Shown here in pieces: positions 32,500-38,542 of a stretch of DNA of 38,542 nt. Below the pieces are notes generated by a model. That model had not been told where the DNA came from and did no database searches. It saw only the letters and a program-made list of their open reading frames with translations. Source of the stretch: an uncultured Schlesneria sp. (GTDB taxonomy: Bacteria > Planctomycetota > Planctomycetia > Planctomycetales > Planctomycetaceae); assembly GCA_903834925.1 (NCBI GenBank), contig CAILLA010000192.1:1-38542 (forward strand), given 5' to 3'. How positions within the stretch are numbered: position 1 is the first letter of the stretch; the number at the start of each line of letters is the position of its first letter. The translations under genes were made by a program, and so were the position numbers.

Positions 32500-34158
32500 C
32501 TATTGCGGTCGGGAAATCCGATATGTCTGGGCTAACAGGACCAATAACGAAGCGATCGATCCAATCCCCAAAAACCACCAATTCGCAGGAATCAGTGAGT
32601 AATCCTGAAATCCCGGCATTCGAATCACCGATAACGCGGCTGCGATCGGATTGACGGACAGTGCCGCTTCGACAGTCTTGTGTCCAAAGGGAGCGTCTCG
32701 ACCCAACCAGATCAACAAGGGAAGAGCACAAATCGACAGCAGGACGCCGTATGCTGCCGCCGTAGCCGCTGCGGTACGCTTGAACAAGCTTCCCACTGCG
32801 GCACTGAGCAGCATTGCGAAGACTGCCATTGCGGCCAGACAGATGACAACTCGTTGTACCTGCAATTTCATCCCTGGTTCGATATAGACCATCACCACAT
32901 AACCAGGAAGCGTAGCACACAGAATCAGCATTAACGGCAGAATCACGCTCAATAACTTGCCCCAGACAATGCGAGGGATCGACATCGGAGTCGTTTGCAG
33001 TAATTGCCAGCCTCGGCTTTCACGTTCGGTGCTCATGAGTCCCGCTGACAGGCTGGGCGTGATCAGAGCCAGAAGTGCGACCTGCATGACGACCATAATG
33101 CCACCGATCGTTTCGACACCCCAATCGAACGTCCCCGCTGTTGTGGCGTAGGTTAAGCCTAGGGACAGGACAGCGCAGATGGCAACCAACCTCAAAAGCC
33201 AATGAAGCCGTCCGAATCGCCGACATCGAAATTCCTTCACCATGACAGGATTGGTGAAAGAGGAAATGTTGCTGGAACGTCGTTGAGGATCAACCAGAAA
33301 GAAAAGCCGACGGAAAAATCGCACCGACTGAGTTTGATCGTCGCTAATTGTTCCCTGCGACCGAGCCTGATCAAAAATCGTGTGGTTCAACCGCGAGATT
33401 GTCCAGACACCTGCAATGACGGACAACACTAACGATGTCATTGTGAATTGTCCGAGCACTTCGGTTTTCGTAATCAAACCCTTGCTTCCGACGTCACCGG
33501 CACCGGTGAGCGACATCATGGCTCCGAACGGCGAGAATCCATAAAGAATCTCGCCAAGATCCGCCAGATAACTTTTCGTCCCCTGAAAGAAATAATGAGG
33601 ACCCAGAGTCAGAACGCTGAGGCCGAGAACAAGTCCATAAGTCATACGAACTGCGGAGTCGATTGAATTCGAATAGGTACTCACCAGCAACCCCAGGACG
33701 GCATACAGCAGTGCCGCGACCATCAGCAGCTGATAAACCCTCCATAAATCGCCATAGAGCGACAGGCCACCCATCGCATAACAGGCACTCGCTGCCGGAA
33801 AACTCATCGCGAGGATGATCCCCGCCAGGGAAAGCACGGCGACTAACTTGCCGAAAAAAATTCGCCAGGGGCCAAGCGGCGTATTCAGCAGTAAAGCCAG
33901 CGTCCCTTGTTTTTTTTCCCGTATGATACTGGTCGCCGGGAAAACCGGCAAAATGAGAAGTAGCGTGACCAGCAATCCGTATCCGAAGAGCTGAAAGACC
34001 TGTTGAGAACGGGTTCCTGTTAGCGCCATTCGAGCGTCGGTTGGCCATCGAATCGCCACTAATAATGTGAACAGTGCAACCAGGCCGCATTGCAGTGCCA
34101 TCATTCGTCGTCGTCGCATGAGCGTCGTCAGTTCGCGCATGACCATCGCATTAAGCAT
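32500..34158 (-). CDS. ABC-2-type transporter permease
   Basis: A 552-residue membrane protein counted from the ATG at 34158, which has a strong GGAGGAGC ribosome binding site just upstream; an in-frame extension to 34194 is unlikely. Around twelve helices are arranged as two similar halves, each beginning with a cytoplasmic helix (RELTTLMRRRRMM and VMVKEFRCRRFGRL) and a segment like REKKQGTLALLLNTPL / TERESRGWQLLQTTPMS, the coupling region of ABC-2 exporters. It overlaps the ATPase gene by eight bases. The substrate is unknown. Confidence 0.9.
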   Translation of the reverse strand: MLNAMVMRELTTLMRRRRMMALQCGLVALFTLLVAIRWPTDARMALTGTRSQQVFQLFGYGLLVTLLLILPVFPATSIIREKKQGTLALLLNTPLGPWRIFFGKLVAVLSLAGIILAMSFPAASACYAMGGLSLYGDLWRVYQLLMVAALLYAVLGLLVSTYSNSIDSAVRMTYGLVLGLSVLTLGPHYFFQGTKSYLADLGEILYGFSPFGAMMSLTGAGDVGSKGLITKTEVLGQFTMTSLVLSVIAGVWTISRLNHTIFDQARSQGTISDDQTQSVRFFRRLFFLVDPQRRSSNISSFTNPVMVKEFRCRRFGRLHWLLRLVAICAVLSLGLTYATTAGTFDWGVETIGGIMVVMQVALLALITPSLSAGLMSTERESRGWQLLQTTPMSIPRIVWGKLLSVILPLMLILCATLPGYVVMVYIEPGMKLQVQRVVICLAAMAVFAMLLSAAVGSLFKRTAAATAAAYGVLLSICALPLLIWLGRDAPFGHKTVEAALSVNPIAAALSVIRMPGFQDYSLIPANWWFLGIGSIASLLVLLAQTYRISRPQ

Positions 34159-35176
34159 GGGCTGCTCCTCCAACCGTCGCGGACTTATTGACAATCGCTT
34201 CCTGAGGTCTTGCGAATGACATGAAGGCTTCTTCGAGGTCGGTTTGAACCTCGCGGAATTGAGTCACCCGGATACCCCCTTGAATCAATCGGGTCAGCAC
34301 TTCTCCAAGTTCTGATTCGGGTAGCGCCGTACGGAACCGCACGATCGCTTCGTCGGGGGCTTCCACGACGTCGGCACCCGGCTCGATCGCCTGGCGGATA
34401 ATGTTTGCAGCGTTTGAGACCTGATCGGCCGAGACAAGTTGCGATTCGATGGTTCTCTGCTGGCTGACCTGACGTCCGATTTCGTCAACCGTGCCGAAGG
34501 CGCGCAGCTTGCCGTGAGTCATGATCGCGACACGATCGCAGATTCGTGCTAACTCTGGCAGGATGTGGCTAGTGACGAGCAACGTCTTGCCTCGTTTGGC
34601 GAGTTGGATCAGCAGGTCTCGCATTTCGATGCGAGCCTGCGGATCAAGGCCATTGACCGGTTCGTCAAGGATCAGCACCTTGGGATCGTGTAATAAGGTC
34701 CGAGCCAGACCAACTCGTTGTTGCATTCCGTGGCTGAGGCTTTCCACGAAACGATCTTTCATGTACTCCGTGCCGGTCGTCTCCATGACCTCACTGATTC
34801 GTTTAGCCCGGATGCGAGGTGCAATACCAAAGGTCGCTCCGAAAAAGTCGAGATATTCGCGAACCCGCATGTTATCGTAGGAACCAAACGTATCCGGCAT
34901 ATATCCGACCAGGCGCTTGATTTTCGCTGAGTCGCTAACACAGTCGACCCCATCGATTTTTGCGGTTCCTGATGTGGGGCGGATCAAACCGACCAGGATC
35001 TTGATTGCCGTTGTCTTCCCGGCACCGTTCGGTCCAATGAGACCCAAAATCTGACCTGCATTTAAGGTCAGAGTCAAATCATTGAGCGCGGTGAAAGATC
35101 CATACTGTTTTGTCAGATGTTCCAACACGACAACCGGAATGTCTTTGACCGTTTCACGTTGTTGAGGATTTGTCAT
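34151..35176 (-). CDS. ABC transporter ATP-binding protein
   Basis: A 341-residue ATPase. Walker A GPNGAGKTT is at 48-56, the ABC signature LSHGMQQR at 147-154, and Walker B VLILDEP at 167-173 with catalytic Glu172. The H-loop is in LLVTSHILPELARICDR. The C-terminal 100 residues form the accessory domain common in CcmA/NatA/GldA-type export ATPases. It starts inside the stop of the GldG-like gene (ATGA overlap) and overlaps the permease gene, so the three are translationally coupled. Confidence 0.95.
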   Translation of the reverse strand: MTNPQQRETVKDIPVVVLEHLTKQYGSFTALNDLTLTLNAGQILGLIGPNGAGKTTAIKILVGLIRPTSGTAKIDGVDCVSDSAKIKRLVGYMPDTFGSYDNMRVREYLDFFGATFGIAPRIRAKRISEVMETTGTEYMKDRFVESLSHGMQQRVGLARTLLHDPKVLILDEPVNGLDPQARIEMRDLLIQLAKRGKTLLVTSHILPELARICDRVAIMTHGKLRAFGTVDEIGRQVSQQRTIESQLVSADQVSNAANIIRQAIEPGADVVEAPDEAIVRFRTALPESELGEVLTRLIQGGIRVTQFREVQTDLEEAFMSFARPQEAIVNKSATVGGAAHA

Positions 35177-37803
35177 TTGTCAGCTCTCGTGGTCGGTTCT
35201 GTTGTCGTCACCCAAAGTTGCATGGCCAGCGATTCGATACGCCAGTAGTTCACTTTTGAATCTCGATTCGCATTACCTGCCGTTTGACTGGTACCGTTTG
35301 CGGAAGATTTTCCCGAGGAATGAGTCAGCTCGGGTCGAGTCGGATCACCAGCAGTAAGTCCCAGTGATACTCCACCATGTTCATCAATCGAAAGTATTTC
35401 AGGATCGTTGACATCGATCGACAATGTTCCGACCGGGTCAATGATCGTGCGAAGACTGGTCGTTTTGCCATTTTTCAGACCCAGAAACTCGATGCGACCC
35501 ACCGGCCCAGTCACCTTAAGATCGATCCTCGCCTGGTTGGCTGTCAGTGGCAACAGCTCCTGCGGAATTTGGAATCGTAACCAGGCGGTACCCGGCGTTG
35601 AACGTTCATGCCAATCCTTTCGTCCATAGTTCCACATAGTTGAACTGGGTTGCCCATCTGGCTGAGTCCGGTTTCGATAGGCCAGAAACGGTGATGGAAT
35701 TACAAATTTGGTTCCGCTGCGGGGTCGTTCGATGTTCAGCGGTACTGCGACAAGCGTCGATGCTTGCCGCTTGAGTCCGTCGCCGAATTCAAAGTTTTGA
35801 TCCCATTGATCTGACCAGAACATCAATTGTGGATGAACGGGATATTCTGAGCGTTTTGGATTCGCCAGAAGTTTTTCATACGTTCGGCGGTGACGGTCTT
35901 GTTCGTCGCTGACAAAATCGGTACTCAGATACTGATCCCTTTCGAAGACTTCATTGGCTTGGGCGACAAACTTCCCCTGACCATCGAACGTCACAGCAAG
36001 ACGGCCGCTACGGGTTGCAATCAGAGCGTCCGTTCCTGCCACAAGATGACCCGAGTAGGTTCCGACGAGTCCATTCGTGTCAAATGTCGCGTGGGCTTCG
36101 ATTCGATCGACGATGGTTTCGGCTCGGGTAAACTCAGTGGCTCTCAGCCCTGCTGGTTGAGCCAGGTTTTCCCAATGCCAGATCCCCAGATCGGTCGAAA
36201 CCATTCGACGAGCAGAATTTTCGAGGCCCGTCATTTCGGGCATCATCCGGCCACCGCCGTGGACATTGATTTCTGACCGCGTCCCTTCCGGTTGATAAAC
36301 CGCGACCAATCCTTGAATTCGAGCATCATCGGTACCTTTAATGGCTTGAGCCAATTGGACACTGGCAACAGTCCCCGGGATTCCATGTCGGTAAGAATGC
36401 CCAATCGATAGCAAAAGAACGCTGACCGCGATTGCCAGCAATGATCCGATCCATCCGAGATGCTCAAGTCGACCAGCACGCAGCAGCAGAATTCCGATGG
36501 CGAACAGTAATGTTGCAAAACCCAAAAGCGTGCCAACGATCAGATTCCACGAAGGAATCGTATACCCGACGTATTCTCGAACTTGAGGCTCTAGTGCCGT
36601 TCGGGGCATTAATTCCGGCTCTCGATTACTGAAAAACTCCGATGCAAATTCGTTCATCGGTCCCGTGGCGGTGTAATCAGAATTCTTCAATAAATCAGGA
36701 GATCGTTTTGCGTCGGGTGGGGTCGGCTTCATCCAACCGTGGGCACCCATGGTTGTGACAAAAACCTTGCCCTCTCCAAATGTTGTCGTCAAGAGGACTG
36801 GCCAGCCATTGACCAGATAGATGACCTCCATTTTTGAGGCGACGATACGCACGAGATCAACCGGTTCTTCGTATTCCACCGTTTCTCCGACCAGATCCGC
36901 TAAATCGGAAATCGGGGTGGCACGGTCCACTCGCACGGAAGTCAGCCCGACGCGATCGAGTACCTGTCCAGAAAATGAGTCGCCGAGCAGTCGCTCAAGC
37001 ACGATCGGATCGGCCCGGTCAAGCATCACCCAAAGATGCCCACCAGCATGTGTCCACTGACGTAAAGCCGCTAATGCAGCAAGGTCATCAGTAATCCTGT
37101 TGTCAGCGATAACGAATTGATTGAAACAGTGCAGGCCACTTGCATCAGCGGGTAGAAACTCGTCGAAAAGGGTCGCCACCTGATTTGTCATATGTTGACC
37201 GACTCGACCGGCTCGGATTAATTCCAAAACAGCACTCGGAATCTGGCTGTTTTCTTCGCCAAGTGAATCGATCAACCCTGTAATCTGGGTGTCATGCGTG
37301 ACAACTAATGCTCCATCGTGAAGATTCTGTCCTGAATCATCTTTCAAAAAAACTTCGTTTTTCTCCGAGGCATCCAGTACGACCGTATGCAAGTTCACGA
37401 CGCGACCGCGATTGACATCGTATTTGGGAATCACTACGGGATGTGAAATCCGTAAGATCGATTTCGCAGGAACCCAGACACGTCGGCCAAACTGTAATAG
37501 GGGCTGGACGTCGAACGACGTCGCACAAATCATTTCGCGAGGTTCCTCGCGGGCATTAACCACGTTAAAGCGAAGTTCACCCCATTTCTCAGGGGCGTAA
37601 ACGTAGCTTCCACTCGTGGAAACCCAAACGACAGCAAATTGAAAGTCTTTCGATGGAGTCGATTCGCCAGTCGGAACACGATTGACCTCTGAATCAGGGT
37701 TTTCAGTCTGCCCCAACGAAAAGGAATTCATCCCGAATAGTGCAATCGCGAACACAACCGTGAAATGGAAACAGATTCCCGCCCGGCATGAATTGAAACG
37801 CAT
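35173..37803 (-). CDS. Secreted/membrane protein of ABC cassette, GldG-like architecture
   Basis: An 876-residue protein with a signal peptide (about 1-30), a large extracytoplasmic N-terminal part, two adjacent membrane helices (about 419-441 and 449-468) and a second large, probably periplasmic beta-rich part of about 400 residues. Around 225-262 the text NQFVIADNRITDDLAALAALRQWTHAGGHLWVML looks like the amidotransferase-like fold seen in GldG/DUF4350 proteins that accompany ABC-2 exporters. The match is by pattern only. It is the first gene of the operon, coupled to the ATPase by ATGA. The function is unknown; a substrate-binding or membrane-remodelling role is suggested by position. Confidence 0.8.
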   Translation of the reverse strand: MRFNSCRAGICFHFTVVFAIALFGMNSFSLGQTENPDSEVNRVPTGESTPSKDFQFAVVWVSTSGSYVYAPEKWGELRFNVVNAREEPREMICATSFDVQPLLQFGRRVWVPAKSILRISHPVVIPKYDVNRGRVVNLHTVVLDASEKNEVFLKDDSGQNLHDGALVVTHDTQITGLIDSLGEENSQIPSAVLELIRAGRVGQHMTNQVATLFDEFLPADASGLHCFNQFVIADNRITDDLAALAALRQWTHAGGHLWVMLDRADPIVLERLLGDSFSGQVLDRVGLTSVRVDRATPISDLADLVGETVEYEEPVDLVRIVASKMEVIYLVNGWPVLLTTTFGEGKVFVTTMGAHGWMKPTPPDAKRSPDLLKNSDYTATGPMNEFASEFFSNREPELMPRTALEPQVREYVGYTIPSWNLIVGTLLGFATLLFAIGILLLRAGRLEHLGWIGSLLAIAVSVLLLSIGHSYRHGIPGTVASVQLAQAIKGTDDARIQGLVAVYQPEGTRSEINVHGGGRMMPEMTGLENSARRMVSTDLGIWHWENLAQPAGLRATEFTRAETIVDRIEAHATFDTNGLVGTYSGHLVAGTDALIATRSGRLAVTFDGQGKFVAQANEVFERDQYLSTDFVSDEQDRHRRTYEKLLANPKRSEYPVHPQLMFWSDQWDQNFEFGDGLKRQASTLVAVPLNIERPRSGTKFVIPSPFLAYRNRTQPDGQPSSTMWNYGRKDWHERSTPGTAWLRFQIPQELLPLTANQARIDLKVTGPVGRIEFLGLKNGKTTSLRTIIDPVGTLSIDVNDPEILSIDEHGGVSLGLTAGDPTRPELTHSSGKSSANGTSQTAGNANRDSKVNYWRIESLAMQLWVTTTEPTTRADK

Positions 37804-38505
37804 GGTTTGTGTCTTAACGGTTTGGTCACCGAAATCATTGGGAAATGGCTAAAGTAACGAACGGAAAACTTGCTTGAGGGTACAGTCTCAGGTGAAGATC
37901 CGCCACGCGGGACGGATGTTCCTTCGGTCCGTCCATCGACATGGCTGTTTAGCCCCGTCGTAAAGGGAACAATCCGCATAGGTAAAACGAATTCATGCAT
38001 TTTACCAAAACAACTTCATCTTGCCTATTATCTCGTTTGAATTGCCGATGTTGCGGGTTTCGCGCCGTTAAAGTCGCCTCTATTTTGACTGACCGCTACA
38101 GCCCTTATAACCGCAATCAAAAATGACGCCAACTCCTTGAAAAATAACGGCTTGTGATATTCAAGACGTGCGGGTTGTGACGCCGATCCAATGTCCAGAC
38201 CCGCATGGAGCGAAGTTCATTGCGATGAAATGAAGCGATCGCAGCGTGGGCTGTGAGGGGGGCAGCAGTTGGTTGCAACTGTTGCATAGATTTTGAATGG
38301 AGAGTGCGTTTGTCGGCGATTAACTCGACCGGGAATTGAATTTCGACACAGTCGAAAGAACTGCGACGCGCGTCGCGGGCGGTTTGCATACTCCAAGGAC
38401 TTCGGAGTGCGCCGCCTGGGGTTCCTAGGCTCACAATCCCGGTCGGAAATGAGTCAGCGAAGACTCATTTGTTTTGAGAATCCCAAGGGAAGGAGACGTT
38501 GTTCT
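37804..38505. other. Palindrome-rich intergenic region between divergent genes
   Basis: This is 702 bases with no convincing gene. A minus-strand frame at 38117-38434 is open but has no family resemblance. Several inverted repeats are present: GGACGGA/TCCGTCC at 37910-37934 and the cluster at 38262-38408. Promoters for the GldG-like operon and the plus-strand gene must lie here but were not recognised. Confidence 0.55.
38262..38408. repeat. Cluster of four palindromes upstream of the last gene
   Basis: In order: a ten-base stem with one mismatch (38262-38285), TTTCGAC-ACA-GTCGAAA (38341-38357), the perfect 14-base palindrome GCGACGCGCGTCGC (38363-38376), and ACTCC/GGAGT (38390-38408). They lie 98 to 244 bases before the start of the plus-strand gene and could be operators or RNA hairpins. 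Confidence 0.4.
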
Positions 38506-38542
38506 ATGCGATGGATCAAGTTCTGTGGTGCTGTGCTCGCCG
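38506..38542 (+). CDS. Start of a probable secreted protein gene, cut by the window edge
   Basis: Only twelve codons are present (MRWIKFCGAVLA), preceded by a good ribosome binding site (AAGGAGA at 38490-38496). The charged start followed by small hydrophobic residues looks like the first half of a signal peptide. Nothing more can be said. Confidence 0.55.
   Translation, partial: MRWIKFCGAVLA

Noticed and set aside
38117-38434. Minus-strand 105-codon ORF upstream of the last gene
   Set aside because: The composition is Arg/Ser/His-rich and repetitive in character, no family phrase is visible, and it covers a palindrome cluster. It looks like a chance open frame.

Overview
The window is almost certainly from a planctomycete (Planctomycetota, probably order Planctomycetales). 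The grounds are the family content. It has several large Ser/Thr kinases beside an ECF-type sigma factor, a kinase with an N-terminal zinc ribbon, a Uma2 nuclease, a TIR-STAND protein with a formylglycine-generating-enzyme-like C-terminus, and secreted HEAT and GldG-like proteins next to an ABC exporter. Shine-Dalgarno sequences are often weak. No 16S rRNA, tRNA, CRISPR array, insertion sequence or reverse transcriptase was seen. The genus cannot be fixed from the sequence alone.

Layout. (1) 110-6051 is a signalling island. An ECF sigma factor, an FHA-domain kinase and a zinc-ribbon membrane kinase form a likely minus-strand operon. Divergent from it is a fourth kinase-fold protein whose two metal-binding residues are replaced (HRD..N to T, DFG to AFG), so it looks like a pseudokinase with a membrane anchor and an extracytoplasmic C-terminal domain. 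(2) 6163-12887 is accessory: a Uma2 nuclease, a 970-residue TIR-nSTAND-FGE-like fusion that is the best candidate for an immune or conflict system, a ClpP-like serine protease, a zinc-dependent dehydrogenase and a YnfA membrane protein. (3) 13020-14605 has an ArsR-type regulator and a small-multidrug-export family membrane protein. They are separated by two large imperfect hairpins that look like dispersed repeats. (4) 14774-30397 is a complete 14-gene complex I operon, nuoA to nuoN in the classical order on the minus strand. It has a plausible promoter (30506-30534) and a perfect hairpin in the leader. nuoN carries an unusual internal tandem duplication. (5) 30631-37803 is a minus-strand operon encoding a secreted membrane-anchored protein, an ABC ATPase, an ABC-2-type permease and a secreted HEAT-repeat protein. 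(6) 37804-38542 is a palindrome-rich intergenic region leading into the first codons of a plus-strand gene that runs off the window.

How the genes work together. The nuo genes build the proton-pumping NADH:quinone oxidoreductase, with nuoE, F and G making the NADH-oxidising arm. The kinase and sigma cluster probably turns an extracytoplasmic signal into a transcriptional response. The TIR-nSTAND-FGE protein has the architecture of a sensor, a switch and an NAD-degrading effector on one chain. The ABC cassette is probably an export or envelope-remodelling system of unknown substrate. All assignments rest on motif reading by eye; no database search was run.
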